NCBI RefSeq assembly: GCF_900141915.1
Contig: NZ_FQZG01000011.1
Location: forward strand, 21,762-85,761
Reading direction: 5' to 3'
DNA from: Tessaracoccus bendigoensis DSM 12906
Lineage (GTDB): Bacteria; Actinomycetota; Actinomycetes; Propionibacteriales; Propionibacteriaceae
DNA length: 64,000 nucleotides
Shown here in pieces: positions 8,402 through 17,307 of the stretch; the first letter of the stretch is position 1, and each line of letters begins with the position of its first letter. The translations under genes and the position numbers were made by a program. The notes under the pieces are model-generated. The model worked only from the letters and a program-made list of their open reading frames with translations. It was not told the DNA's origin and did no database searches.

Positions 8402-9904
8402 ATGCGTTCAGCCTCACTAGTAGTCGACCCCGCCTTCACCGTCGGCCCCGTGCGCCGTCGGACCTTCGGGTCGTTCGTGGAGCATCTTGGAAGGTGCGTC
8501 TACACGGGCATCTATGAGCCCGGTCACCCGACCTCTGATGAGGACGGCTTCCGCGAGGATGTCCTGGCCCTGACCCGCGAGCTCGGGGTCTCCACCATCC
8601 GCTACCCGGGTGGGAACTTCGTCTCGGGCTACCGCTGGGAGGACGGGGTCGGACCCGTCGCGGAGCGTCCCCGCCGCCTCGATCTGGCCTGGCATTCGAT
8701 GGACCCGAACACCGTCGGCACCGACGAGTTCATGAAATGGGCGGCCAAGGCAGGCATCGAGCCGATGATGGCCGTCAACCTCGGCACGCGCGGGACAGAG
8801 GCCGCGCTCGACCTGCTGGAGTACTGCAACATTCCGGCAGATTCGGCCATCGCCGAACGCCGCCGCGCCAACGGCGCCGATGAGCCCTATCGCGTCAAGA
8901 TGTGGTGCCTCGGCAACGAGATGGACGGCCCTTGGCAGATCGGCCACAAGACAGCCCACGAGTATGGGCGACTCGCGGCCGAGACCGCACGCGCCATGCG
9001 CATGATGGATCCCTCGATCGAGCTCGTCGCCTGCGGTTCGTCGTCACGGGCGATGCCGACCTTCGGCGAGTGGGAGCGCACCGTGCTGACGCAGGCGTGG
9101 GAGTTCGTCGACATGGTCTCGGCGCATGCGTACTACTGGGAGCGGGGCGATGACCTCCAGAGCTTCCTCGGCAGCGCCGTCGACATGGACCGCTTCATCG
9201 AACAGGTCGCAGCCACCGCCGACGCTGTTGGCGCCGCGAACAAGTCGGAAAAGGTGATCGGCATCAGCTTCGACGAGTGGAACGTCTGGTACCAGGATCG
9301 CGCCGAATCAAAGCCCCCGACAGGCGACGACTGGCCGGTTGCGCCGGTGCTGCTGGAGGACAACTACTCCGTAGCCGACGCGGTCGTCGTGGGCAACCTC
9401 CTGATCAGCCTTCTGCGACACACCGACCGCGTCTGGTCCGCCAACCTGGCTCAACTTGTCAACGTGATCGCCCCCATCATGACGGTGCCAGGCGGGAAGG
9501 CGTGGAAGCAGACGATCTTCCACCCGTTCGCACTGACCGCCCGCCACGCCTCCGGCGAGGTCCTCCGCGTCCACCTCGATTCCCCGCAGCTGCCGACCAC
9601 GGAGTTCGGCACGATCCCTGCCCTCGACGCGGTCGCCACGTCCGGCGACGGCAACCTCACGGTGTTCCTGGTCAACCGCTCCCTCGACGAGTCGGTCACC
9701 ACCTCGCTAGACCTGCGCGGTCAGGAGCACGACCTGATCGAGGCCCTGACGCTGAGCAACGACGACCCCCGCTACCAGGCCAGCGCGGAGGACGACGACA
9801 CGGTCGTCCCGCTGCCAAACCGGTCTGTGAAGCTCGACGGGGCCCTGGTGGAGCTCACCCTCCCACCCGCCTCCTGGACCATGGTCCGGCTGGCGGCGCG
9901 ATGA
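8402..9904 (+). CDS. abfA: Alpha-N-arabinofuranosidase, GH51
   Basis: The 500-residue protein is a clear GH51 exo-arabinofuranosidase. The N-terminal strand FGSFVEHLGRCVYTGIYEP is followed by the TIM barrel with YPGGNFVSGY. The acid/base glutamate lies in CLGNEMDGPW (E173) and the nucleophile in SFDEWNVWY (E292); a C-terminal beta-sandwich completes it. There is no signal peptide, so it acts in the cytoplasm, releasing L-arabinose from imported oligomers for AraA. AGGAG lies six bases before the ATG. The last codons overlap the start of the secreted endo-arabinanase gene (ATGA), showing translational coupling of the inside and outside enzymes. Confidence 0.95.
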   Translation: MRSASLVVDPAFTVGPVRRRTFGSFVEHLGRCVYTGIYEPGHPTSDEDGFREDVLALTRELGVSTIRYPGGNFVSGYRWEDGVGPVAERPRRLDLAWHSMDPNTVGTDEFMKWAAKAGIEPMMAVNLGTRGTEAALDLLEYCNIPADSAIAERRRANGADEPYRVKMWCLGNEMDGPWQIGHKTAHEYGRLAAETARAMRMMDPSIELVACGSSSRAMPTFGEWERTVLTQAWEFVDMVSAHAYYWERGDDLQSFLGSAVDMDRFIEQVAATADAVGAANKSEKVIGISFDEWNVWYQDRAESKPPTGDDWPVAPVLLEDNYSVADAVVVGNLLISLLRHTDRVWSANLAQLVNVIAPIMTVPGGKAWKQTIFHPFALTARHASGEVLRVHLDSPQLPTTEFGTIPALDAVATSGDGNLTVFLVNRSLDESVTTSLDLRGQEHDLIEALTLSNDDPRYQASAEDDDTVVPLPNRSVKLDGALVELTLPPASWTMVRLAAR

Positions 9905-10929
9905 GACGCTGGATCGCGCTCGCCCTCGCCGCCGTGCTTGCGGTGGTCGGATGTTCGGCCGACCCCGAGTGGGCAGAGCCCATCGAGGTCTCGGGGGACA
10001 TCAACGTGCACGACCCCGGCCTGGCCCTCGACGACGAGGGCCTCCCCTGGGTCATCGCGTCCACCGGCGACGAACGCATCGGGTTGGGCGCGATCCAGAT
10101 CCGCACCTCCGACGACGGAGGTGCGACCTGGGAACACACCGGTGAGGCCTGGACACCGGCCACCGAACCAGAATGGATCCGGGAGATCGTGCCCGGCGTC
10201 ACCAACTTCTGGGCGCCGGAGCTGGTCAGGGTCGAAGAGACCTGGTACCTCTACTATGCGGCCTCGACCTTCGGCTCGAACACCTCCGTGATCGCGCTGA
10301 TGACCAATACCGCCTTCGACCCGCACAACCCGGGGGACGGCTGGGTGGATCGCGGCCTGGTCGTACAGAGCACGGGCGAAGACAACTTCAATGCGATCGA
10401 TCCGTCGGTCCTGTTCGACACCGACGGCAACGGCTGGCTGGCATTCGGCTCGTTCTGGGGAGGCGTCCAGCTGGTCGCGCTCGACTTCCCGTCAGGCGGG
10501 CTTGAAGCTGGGGCGCAACCTGTGACGATCGCGAGCCGCGGCACCAGTACCAACGCCATCGAGGCGCCTTCTCTCATCAGCCACGACGGCTACTACTTCC
10601 TTTTCGTCTCCTTCGACAAATGCTGTTCCGGCACGTCGAGCACCTACAACATCAACGTCGGTCGCTCGGAGACGCCCGAGGGGCCCTATCTCGACAAGGC
10701 GGGAAATGACCTGGCCGACGGCGGGGGCACCATGCTGCTTGAGAGCGTCGGCGACCAGATCGGCCCGGGAGGGCAGTCCGTGGTGGGCGACAGGATCGCG
10801 TTCCACTTCTATGACGCCGAGGCAGGTGGCGCGCCGACCCTGGCCCTTCGCACCCTGGCTTGGCGCGACGGTTGGCCGGTCGTCGCGACCCAGGCAGAAG
10901 CCGCAGAGATGCCCTTCTACGTGGAGTGA
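9901..10929 (+). CDS. Lipoprotein endo-alpha-1,5-L-arabinanase, GH43
   Basis: This 342-residue protein has a signal sequence MRRWIALALAAVLAVVGC with a lipobox ending at Cys18, so it should be anchored outside the membrane. The GH43 triad positions are visible as NVHDPGLAL, NAIDPSVLF and TNAIEAPSLI. The WAPEL and WYLYYAASTFGSNTS segments resemble family-5 endo-arabinanases. It overlaps abfA by four bases and most likely makes the first cuts in arabinan, whose products are imported by the neighbouring ABC system. A hairpin follows the stop codon. A much longer frame reading into this gene from upstream is a shadow of abfA. Confidence 0.93.
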   Translation: MRRWIALALAAVLAVVGCSADPEWAEPIEVSGDINVHDPGLALDDEGLPWVIASTGDERIGLGAIQIRTSDDGGATWEHTGEAWTPATEPEWIREIVPGVTNFWAPELVRVEETWYLYYAASTFGSNTSVIALMTNTAFDPHNPGDGWVDRGLVVQSTGEDNFNAIDPSVLFDTDGNGWLAFGSFWGGVQLVALDFPSGGLEAGAQPVTIASRGTSTNAIEAPSLISHDGYYFLFVSFDKCCSGTSSTYNINVGRSETPEGPYLDKAGNDLADGGGTMLLESVGDQIGPGGQSVVGDRIAFHFYDAEAGGAPTLALRTLAWRDGWPVVATQAEAAEMPFYVE

Positions 10930-10946
10930 GCCCGCGCAACAGCACC

Positions 10947-10978
10947 GGCCCAGGTCTGTCACGATGACCTGACGGGCC
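10947..10978. terminator. Hairpin between convergent arabinanase and baeRF genes
   Basis: GGCCCAGGTC (10947-10956) can pair with GACCTG and, after a three-base bulge, GGCC (10966-10978), leaving a nine-base loop. It lies in the 67-base gap between two convergent genes and could terminate both. There is no T-run on either side, so the call is tentative. Confidence 0.45.
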
Positions 10979-10996
10979 AGCCGACCTTGTCGAGAC

Positions 10997-12115
10997 TCAG
11001 GCCAGTGCGAACCGCAACCCCGCGACGGCGGGTGCGATCCAGGTGGCCGATCGGATCTCTTCGGGACGGACGGCGAAGACCTGCCCACCCGTGTCCAACA
11101 CCTGGAGGGCCAGCCGCGAAAGCACGTGGTAGCCGTCGTCGGAGTAGCTCAGGGCGCCGGTTACCAGGTCCACCTCGCCGGTGACGTCAGAAGTGACGTC
11201 GTAGATCAGGGTTTCGACGGCGCCGAGGGAGGCGGCCTTCGCGATGTCTGCCAGGTCCCGCGCGACCGTGCCGTGCGCGATGCCATCCCCCAGCCGGTCG
11301 AGCCGGTCATTGATGACGTCGGCGTTGACGGTGGGCAACCCGGCGCGCATCGCGGCGTCGACGTCGTGCGCCCCAAGCGCATCGGGCGAGCCCTCCGAGA
11401 CGACAAGCGTGCGACCGGTCCGGTCGGCAGAGAGATAGAGCTCGAGCAGCGGTGAGGTGGCGAAGACGAACAGCGGAGCAGACCCGTTGCCTGCGGGTAG
11501 TTCGGAGACCACGGACTCCGCGACGCGGGACGCATAGGTCTCGAGGAGGACGGTGCGCCCCTCATCCCCGACGAGGCGGCCGACATATCCGCGGTCGCGG
11601 ACGGTCGCGCGGTTCGTCGCGTCTGCCACGTCTGTCGGGTGCTCCCCGGCCAGGACCATCTCCTCGGCCCGTCGGGTTGCGGTGCCGTGCCACAGGTTCC
11701 AGCCGTTCTGGGACAGCGTGAGCCCGAACGCCTCCTGGGGCGTCGTGGCGGCCCGGACGAGTTGGCTCAGGTCGAAGTAGGTCCCGACCTGTACGCGGTC
11801 CTCGAACCGGTTCGGCAGTACGAACAACTCGTCGACGTCGTCGGCGAGCAGCAGCACGATCGACGATGAGAGCTTGCCCCAGAGGAGGCTGTCTTCGTAT
11901 TGCGCCCAGCGCCTTCGCAGTTCCTCCTCCGTCGAGCGGGAGACGCCGCCGACACGCAACTCGCGGATGGCCTCGTCAAATGCGGCCTTGACCACCAGTT
12001 TGCTCTTGTCCCGGTCTTCCGGGCTCGTGCTCGCATAGATCGTGACGGCCGTCTCGTGGGGGCGGGCCAGGTCGAGCAGCTGCTCGAGGCTGGGGTGAAC
12101 GTTTTGTTCGGACAT
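10997..12115 (-). CDS. Bacterial eRF1-like (baeRF family) protein
   Basis: The 372-residue protein resembles the bacterial relatives of archaeal/eukaryotic release factor 1 (baeRF families). It has an N-terminal segment HPSLEQLLDLARPHETAVTIYAST, a middle domain with FVFATSPLLELYL, and a C-terminal Pelota/L7Ae-like part with AVETLIYDVTSDVTG and the frequent ending VFAVRPEEIRSATWIAPAVAGLRFA. baeRF proteins are proposed to act in ribosome rescue, but this is not proven for this family. It sits between the arabinanase and araA with its own start (ATG), and nothing ties it to sugar use. Soluble; no catalytic motif was recognised. Confidence 0.75.
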   Translation of the reverse strand: MSEQNVHPSLEQLLDLARPHETAVTIYASTSPEDRDKSKLVVKAAFDEAIRELRVGGVSRSTEEELRRRWAQYEDSLLWGKLSSSIVLLLADDVDELFVLPNRFEDRVQVGTYFDLSQLVRAATTPQEAFGLTLSQNGWNLWHGTATRRAEEMVLAGEHPTDVADATNRATVRDRGYVGRLVGDEGRTVLLETYASRVAESVVSELPAGNGSAPLFVFATSPLLELYLSADRTGRTLVVSEGSPDALGAHDVDAAMRAGLPTVNADVINDRLDRLGDGIAHGTVARDLADIAKAASLGAVETLIYDVTSDVTGEVDLVTGALSYSDDGYHVLSRLALQVLDTGGQVFAVRPEEIRSATWIAPAVAGLRFALA

Positions 12116-12193
12116 GTCCTACCTTCCTGTTCTCCTCCACGCTAGCAGCCCTTCCCAGGGGCTGGTTCGAGGTGGGTTTCAGCGGGCCGGACA

Positions 12194-12231
12194 CACAGGA
12201 CCCCCGGCGGATGGCCACCGGGGGTCCTGTG
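12194..12231 (-). terminator. Strong hairpin downstream of araA
   Basis: A perfect 14-bp stem, CACAGGACCCCCGG (12194-12207) with CCGGGGGTCCTGTG (12218-12231), encloses a ten-base loop. It starts about 30 bases after the araA stop codon and lies before the baeRF start. No U-tract follows, which is common for actinobacterial terminators. Confidence 0.7.
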
Positions 12232-12262
12232 GTGGGCGCTGCTCAGCCCACCTGACGCGTCC

Positions 12263-13774
12263 TCAGCGGAGGCCGTCGGTGAACTTGTGTACGACCGCGT
12301 TGTAGCGCAGTTCGTTGAGGAAACCGCGAGTCGTGGTCGAATCGTCGATGAGCGCCAGCTCGATGTCGGCGATGTCGGCGAAGTCCTGGAACTCCTCAAG
12401 GCCGGCACCGGTCGACATGACGGTGTGGTGGGCGGCTCCGGCCGCGATCCAGCACTCCGCCGAGGTAGGCAGGTTCGGCTGCGGAACCCAGACGGCGCGG
12501 GCCACCGGGAGGTTCGGCAGCGGCTGATCGGGCTCGACGATGTCGACCAGGTTGGCCGTCATCCGGAACCGGTCCCGCAGGTCGGAAAGAGCTACGACGA
12601 TGCCGGCGCCGGCATCGGTGTTGAACACCAGACGCACCGGATCCTCACGCCCACCGATGCCGAGCTCGTGGATCTCAAGCGTCGGCTTCGAGGTGGTCAG
12701 CGACGGGCAGACCTCCAGCATGTGGGCGCCAAGGATCTTCTCCTTGCCGGGGGTGAGTTCGTAGGTGTAGTCCTCCATCAGCGACGCGCCACCGGGCAGG
12801 CCGTGGCCCATCACCTTGGCGAGGCGCACGAGAACCGCGGTCTTCCAGTCGCCTTCCGCGCCGAAGCCGTAGCCGTCGGCCATCAGCCGTTGCACGGCGA
12901 GGCCGGGTAGCTGCTTCAGACCGCCGAGGTCCTCGAATGTGGTGGTGAACGCCTTGGCCCCGACCTCGTCGAGGAAGGAACGCAGCGCCAGTTCCTGGCG
13001 GGCGCCGTAGCGCAGGGACTCGTGGCGCTCCCCGCCCGCGCGCAGCTCGGCCGCAACCTCGTAGAGCTCCTCGTACTCGGCCACGAGTGCGTCGATGTCG
13101 GCCTCGGAGACCGCTTCGACTGCGGCGACCAGCTCATTTACGCCCCACGTGTTCACGGAGACGCCCAGCTTGTGCTCGGCCTCGGTCTTGTCGCCTTCGG
13201 TGACGGCGACGTTTCGCATGTTGTCGCCGAAACGGGTCAGCCGCAGGGTGCGCAGCTCGGCCCAGCCCGTGGTGGCCCGTGCCCAAACGGCGACCTTGTG
13301 CCGGACGTCGGCGTTGGTGGCGTGCCCGACGACGATCTTGCGCTGCTTGCCGAGGCGGCTGACGATGTAGCCGAACTCACGGTCGCCGTGGGCGGCCTGG
13401 TTCAGGTTCATGAAGTCCATGTCGATGGAGTCCCACGGCAGCGCCTGGTTAGCCTGCGTGTGGAGGTGCAGCATGGGCTTGGCGAGGGCGTCGAGGCCGA
13501 GGATCCACATCTTCGCCGGGGAGAAGGTGTGCATCCACGCGATGACGCCGATCACGGACTCGTCGGCGTTGGCTTCGAGCATCGCGCGCTCGATGGAGAC
13601 GCGATCCTTCAGGATCGGGCGCCACTCGATGTCGACGGGGATCTCATCTGCGGCGTTCAGGTCGGCCACGACCTGCTTCGACTGCGCCTCGACCTGGTCA
13701 AGGACCTCGGGGCCGTAGAGGTCCTGCGATCCGGTGAGGAACCAGATCTTGCGGTTCGCGAACGGGGATTCCAT
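12263..13774 (-). CDS. araA: L-arabinose isomerase
   Basis: The 503-residue length and sequence match AraA, which converts L-arabinose to L-ribulose using Mn2+. Recognisable parts are [10 protein letters not shown] at the start, [21 protein letters not shown], the [15 protein letters not shown] segment, the metal-site region [17 protein letters not shown], and [10 protein letters not shown]. It follows araD by 15 bases and both are read from a promoter region holding a perfect 14-bp palindrome. A ribulokinase gene, normally between the two steps, is absent from the window. Confidence 0.98.
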   Translation of the reverse strand: MESPFANRKIWFLTGSQDLYGPEVLDQVEAQSKQVVADLNAADEIPVDIEWRPILKDRVSIERAMLEANADESVIGVIAWMHTFSPAKMWILGLDALAKPMLHLHTQANQALPWDSIDMDFMNLNQAAHGDREFGYIVSRLGKQRKIVVGHATNADVRHKVAVWARATTGWAELRTLRLTRFGDNMRNVAVTEGDKTEAEHKLGVSVNTWGVNELVAAVEAVSEADIDALVAEYEELYEVAAELRAGGERHESLRYGARQELALRSFLDEVGAKAFTTTFEDLGGLKQLPGLAVQRLMADGYGFGAEGDWKTAVLVRLAKVMGHGLPGGASLMEDYTYELTPGKEKILGAHMLEVCPSLTTSKPTLEIHELGIGGREDPVRLVFNTDAGAGIVVALSDLRDRFRMTANLVDIVEPDQPLPNLPVARAVWVPQPNLPTSAECWIAAGAAHHTVMSTGAGLEEFQDFADIADIELALIDDSTTTRGFLNELRYNAVVHKFTDGLR

Positions 13775-13789
13775 GTGCTTCTCAGATCC

Positions 13790-14515
13790 TTACTTCTTGG
13801 GCTGTCCGTAGACGTTCTGGTAGCGGTCGAAGAGCGAGTCGACCTTCTCCTGGGCGATCGGCAGCGGCTCGCCGAGCTGGCGGGAGATGTGTACGGTGCG
13901 CGCGACCTCTTCGCACATCACGGCGGCCTTGACCGCATCCCGGCCGTCCTTGCCGATCGTGAAGGGCCCGTGGTTCTGCATCAGGACGGCGCGGCTGCGC
14001 GAATCCTTCAGCGTATCGACGATGCCGCGGCCGATGGAGTCATCGCCGATCAGCGCGAAGGGGCCGATCGGGATCGGGCCCCCGAACTCGTCGGCCATCA
14101 TGGTCAGCACGCAGGGGACCTCCTCGCCGCGCGCTGCCCAGGCCGTGGCGTACGTGGAGTGGGTGTGTACGACGCCGCCGACGTGGTCCATGTGGGTGTA
14201 GACGTACGCGTGGGCAGCGGTGTCGCTGGAGGGCTGGAGCCGGTCAGGCGTGCCGTCGTTGATCTTGGCACCGTCGAGGGTGCACACCACCATCTGAGTG
14301 GGCCCGAGCTGGTCGTAGGAGACGCCAGACGGCTTGATCACGAACAGGTCCTCGCCGATCTGGTCGGCGCACCTGATCCGCTGGGACACGTTTCCGGCGG
14401 TCCAGACGACCAGTTCCCAGCGCGGCAGCTCCGCATGCAGGTCTGCGACGATCCGGCGGGTCTTGGAGACCTCGTCCTGGACGTCGGCTGGTAGATCGGT
14501 AAGCGTCAGCGTCAT
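13790..14515 (-). CDS. araD: L-ribulose-5-phosphate 4-epimerase
   Basis: This 241-residue class-II aldolase-fold enzyme has the expected Zn-binding HTHSTYATAW and the LTMMADEFGGPIP segment, plus VSQRIRCADQ and FVIKPSGVSY near the N-terminus. It epimerises L-ribulose-5-phosphate to D-xylulose-5-phosphate, which feeds the pentose phosphate pathway. ATG at 14515 is preceded by GGAGG five bases away, so the in-frame ATGs further upstream are probably leader. It is the first gene of the araD-araA operon. Confidence 0.96.
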   Translation of the reverse strand: MTLTLTDLPADVQDEVSKTRRIVADLHAELPRWELVVWTAGNVSQRIRCADQIGEDLFVIKPSGVSYDQLGPTQMVVCTLDGAKINDGTPDRLQPSSDTAAHAYVYTHMDHVGGVVHTHSTYATAWAARGEEVPCVLTMMADEFGGPIPIGPFALIGDDSIGRGIVDTLKDSRSRAVLMQNHGPFTIGKDGRDAVKAAVMCEEVARTVHISRQLGEPLPIAQEKVDSLFDRYQNVYGQPKK

Positions 14516-14575
14516 CGCATCCTCCATGCTTCGGGGGCCGGCCCGGTTCACGCACCGTAGCAATCACCAAATCAA

Positions 14576-14589
14576 TGTGACCGGTCACA
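14576..14589. promoter_or_regulatory. Perfect 14-bp palindrome, candidate AraR/LacI operator
   Basis: TGTGACCGGTCACA is an uninterrupted perfect palindrome about 60 bases upstream of araD and 44 bases past the end of the LacI-type regulator gene. LacI-family operators are typically 14-20-bp palindromes with a central CG, as here (ACCGGT centre). The neighbouring regulator is the obvious binder. Confidence 0.7.
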
Positions 14590-14632
14590 CGTCAGATTAC
14601 CGCGTGCCAGATTGGGAGTCAAGGCCATGGGG

Positions 14633-15640
14633 TCAAGCGACCACCGGGGAGCCCGCCGACTCGCGCCAGACGAAGCGGGATGGAAGCAGCCGCTCCCCCG
14701 TCGGGCGACCGTCGAACAGGTCGAACAGCAGGTCGATCGCGGCCGATCCGACGGCGGTGAACGGCTGTCGCACGGACGCCAGCGGGACGCTGAGGAAGGG
14801 CGCGACGTCCGTGTCGTCGTAGCCGACCAGCGCGATGTCGCCCGGCACTGCGCAGCCCAGTTCGGAAAGACGCCTGAGCGCCCCGACCGCGACGTGGTCG
14901 TTGGCTGCAAAGATCGCGTCGAGCTCGGGCGCCAACGCGAGCAACTCGTCGACGCCGCGGTATCCGCCTGCCGGATCCCAGCCGCTCGTGACCACCGGCC
15001 CGGGTGCCTCACGAGCCGCCTCGGCCCAGCCGTCGCGTCGCGCCCTGGCCTCGAGCCACTCGTCGGGGCCAGCCAGATGGGCGATGCAACGTCGGCCCGA
15101 CTCCCGTAGTGCGGCCACGGCCTGTTCGGCCCCGCCGTGATTGTCGCCCCTTGCCCGGGCCAACCCCTGCGGTACGGGTCCCTCCGCCACCACGGAGGTA
15201 GGGATGTGGCCGGCGAACCGTTCCGCCAACCCCAGGGAGGCTTCCGACCATGCGATCACCACGACGCCGTCGACACCGAGCCCCAGGAGGTGCTCCCTCG
15301 CTTCGTTCAACACGTCAGGGTTGTCGTTTCGCACCGTCACCGACGCCGTCGAATAGCCCCTGCTGCGGGCGCCTTCATCGATCGCCAGCGCCGTCTGGCT
15401 CGGGCCGAACAGGGCGGCATGCACCGAGACCACCCCGATCGTCATCGAATCGTTGGTCGCCAGCGACCTGGCCGCCTTGCTCGGACGGTAGCCGAGTTCC
15501 TCAATGGCGGAATGGACGCGCTCGGCCGTCTCCCTGCGCACGAGCGAGGGTTCGTTCAGGACCCGCGAGACCGTCTGGTAGGACACCCCGGCGACGGCCG
15601 CGACATCGCGGATGGACGGCTTGTCGTGGGCCTTCGGCAT
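14633..15640 (-). CDS. LacI-family regulator, probable arabinose catabolism repressor
   Basis: The 335-residue protein has an N-terminal HTH (SIRDVAAVAGVSYQTVSRVL), the hinge sequence YRPSKAARSLAT, and the sugar-binding core ending with VGYDDTDVAPFL and SVRQPF. It lies directly upstream of the araDA operon on the same strand, with a perfect palindrome in between, so it very probably represses araDA and responds to arabinose or a derivative. It starts two bases after the stop of the inositol-phosphatase-like gene and could be co-transcribed with it. Actinobacterial arabinose regulators are often LacI-type, unlike AraC of enteric bacteria. Confidence 0.92.
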   Translation of the reverse strand: MPKAHDKPSIRDVAAVAGVSYQTVSRVLNEPSLVRRETAERVHSAIEELGYRPSKAARSLATNDSMTIGVVSVHAALFGPSQTALAIDEGARSRGYSTASVTVRNDNPDVLNEAREHLLGLGVDGVVVIAWSEASLGLAERFAGHIPTSVVAEGPVPQGLARARGDNHGGAEQAVAALRESGRRCIAHLAGPDEWLEARARRDGWAEAAREAPGPVVTSGWDPAGGYRGVDELLALAPELDAIFAANDHVAVGALRRLSELGCAVPGDIALVGYDDTDVAPFLSVPLASVRQPFTAVGSAAIDLLFDLFDGRPTGERLLPSRFVWRESAGSPVVA

Positions 15641-15641
15641 C

Positions 15642-16415
15642 TCAGTCGACCGGCCAGAGATGTTGAGCGGTCATCCAGCTCAGCGTGTCCCCTGCCACCA
15701 GCAGACCGCTCGAGTTGGACTGCACCGTGTAGGCGAGGCCGTCGAGCGTGCGGCTCACCCCGCCGTTCTCTGTCACCATGAGCGAACCGGCGAGATGATC
15801 CCACGGGTAGGTGGTGCGGTAGAACATGAAGTCGATGTCGCCGTCGAGCAATGCGGGATAGTCGAAGGCGCAGCAGAAGTGGCTGCGCACCACGGGACTC
15901 AGCCTGCCGTCGGCGTCGAAGCCGAGCAGTCGGTGGTGGGCGGTCGCGCCGAGCGGTGGCCGCTGGTGCCGCACCCGGACGATCGGTTCACCGTTCATCC
16001 GTGCCCCGGCGCCGCGCTCGGCCACATAGCCGCGGCCCGTCATCGGCTGCCAGATCCAGCCTCGGGTCGTAACGCCTGCGCGCACCTCGGCCAGCATCAC
16101 GCCATGCTCGTCCTTGCCGCGCACGAAGTTGCGGGTGCCGTCGATCGGGTCGATCAGGAACGCGTGGTCGGCGTTGCCGATGCCCTTGAGGAGGCCGGGG
16201 TCGGCGAACACTGCCTCCTCGCCGATCACGACGGCGCCGGGGAAGGCGCCCTTCAGCGCCCGGGTGAGGTGGGCCTCGGCCTCGAGGTCGGCGACGGTGA
16301 CCAGGTCGCCCGGGCGCTTCTCCTCGACCTCGCCGTCGCGCAGGCGGTGGAACCTCGGGGTGATCACCTCGGCAGCCGTCTGCCTGAGAAGCGCGAGGAT
16401 GTCGTCGGTGTCCAT
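15642..16415 (-). CDS. Inositol monophosphatase family phosphatase
   Basis: The 257-residue protein carries the full IMPase metal-site set: VIGEEAVF, FLIDPIDGTRNFVRG and YPWDHLAG. The family hydrolyses inositol phosphates, histidinol phosphate, 3'-phosphoadenosine phosphates or fructose bisphosphate with Mg2+; actinobacterial members of this length are often inositol- or histidinol-phosphatase-like. The substrate is not decided here. It precedes the LacI-type repressor with almost no gap and follows DUF3097 by about 30 bases, all on one strand. Confidence 0.9.
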   Translation of the reverse strand: MDTDDILALLRQTAAEVITPRFHRLRDGEVEEKRPGDLVTVADLEAEAHLTRALKGAFPGAVVIGEEAVFADPGLLKGIGNADHAFLIDPIDGTRNFVRGKDEHGVMLAEVRAGVTTRGWIWQPMTGRGYVAERGAGARMNGEPIVRVRHQRPPLGATAHHRLLGFDADGRLSPVVRSHFCCAFDYPALLDGDIDFMFYRTTYPWDHLAGSLMVTENGGVSRTLDGLAYTVQSNSSGLLVAGDTLSWMTAQHLWPVD

Positions 16416-16447
16416 GTCTTTCAGCTTAGTGGTGGGGACCGGGGGCT

Positions 16448-17299
16448 TCAGTCGTCGGCCAGGTGGTCCTGGGTGACGAAATCGATCAGCGTCTCGACCT
16501 TGGTGTTGAGCTGTGGTTCAAGGTCGCGCCATGACGAGACGCGGGCGAGGATGGCCTGCCAGCCCCTGGCGATGTCGGCCTGGTCGGCGTGTGGGAGGTT
16601 GAGGGCCTCCAGGGTGCCTAGCTTGAAGTCGACGTCCCTCGGGACCGACGGCCACGCCTTCCTGCCGATCCGCTGCGGCTTGACGGCCTGCCAGATGTCG
16701 ATGAACTCGTGCCCTTCGATCAGCACGGTGTCGCGGTATCCGCCCTGGTAGACCTGCTTTGCGATGCGGGACTCCTTGCTGCCGGGCACCAGGTGGTCCA
16801 CGAGGACCCCGAGGCGCCGTCCGGGTTCGGGGGCGAACTCGGCGACGATGGCAGGCAGGTCGTCGATGCCTCCGAGGTACTCGACGACGACGCCGACGTG
16901 GCGCAGGTCCGCGCCCCAGACCTTCTCGATCAGTTCGGCGTCGTGGCGGCCCTCGACGTAGATCCGGCTCGGCAGCGCCACCTTCGCCTTGGCCGGTTCG
17001 GTTGAGGCGCGGGACCCGGAAGCGGTGTACTTCGGTTTTGTCGAACCGCCCCGGAGTGGAGGTCGGAGAGCCACCGGCTTTCCTTCGAGCAGGAATCCGG
17101 GGCCGAACGGGGCGCCCCGCCGCTTGCCCCTACGGTCCTCGAGCAGGACGATGCCGTTCTCCCAGCCGACGACGGCGCCGCAGAAGTCGTCGAACTCGAC
17201 CACGAGGTCGAGCTCGACCTGCACGTCGGAGGTTTTCTTGAGGTGTGCCTTCTGCCAGCCGGGGGTCAGCACGTCTTTCGAGTATCGGTCCACGGGCAT
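16448..17299 (-). CDS. DUF3097 family protein with Toprim-like segment
   Basis: The protein (283 residues from MPVDRYSKDVL) belongs to DUF3097, a conserved actinobacterial family of unknown function. The C-terminal half contains YVEGRHDAELIEKVWG, VVVEYLGGIDDL and GVLVDHLVPGSKES. The spacing of the glutamate and the later acidic DH pair recalls the Toprim fold of RNase M5-like and primase-like nucleases; this resemblance is my reading, not an established assignment. A longer upstream frame is arginine- and proline-rich and overlaps the permease gene, so it is ignored. It begins eight bases after the permease stop. Confidence 0.8.
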   Translation of the reverse strand: MPVDRYSKDVLTPGWQKAHLKKTSDVQVELDLVVEFDDFCGAVVGWENGIVLLEDRRGKRRGAPFGPGFLLEGKPVALRPPLRGGSTKPKYTASGSRASTEPAKAKVALPSRIYVEGRHDAELIEKVWGADLRHVGVVVEYLGGIDDLPAIVAEFAPEPGRRLGVLVDHLVPGSKESRIAKQVYQGGYRDTVLIEGHEFIDIWQAVKPQRIGRKAWPSVPRDVDFKLGTLEALNLPHADQADIARGWQAILARVSSWRDLEPQLNTKVETLIDFVTQDHLADD

Positions 17300-17307
17300 C
17301 GACGGTA

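Noticed and set aside
9277..9900. N-terminal extension of the arabinanase through abfA
   Set aside because: It is the +1 shadow of abfA, rich in Arg/Pro/Gly; the real protein starts with a lipoprotein signal at 9901.
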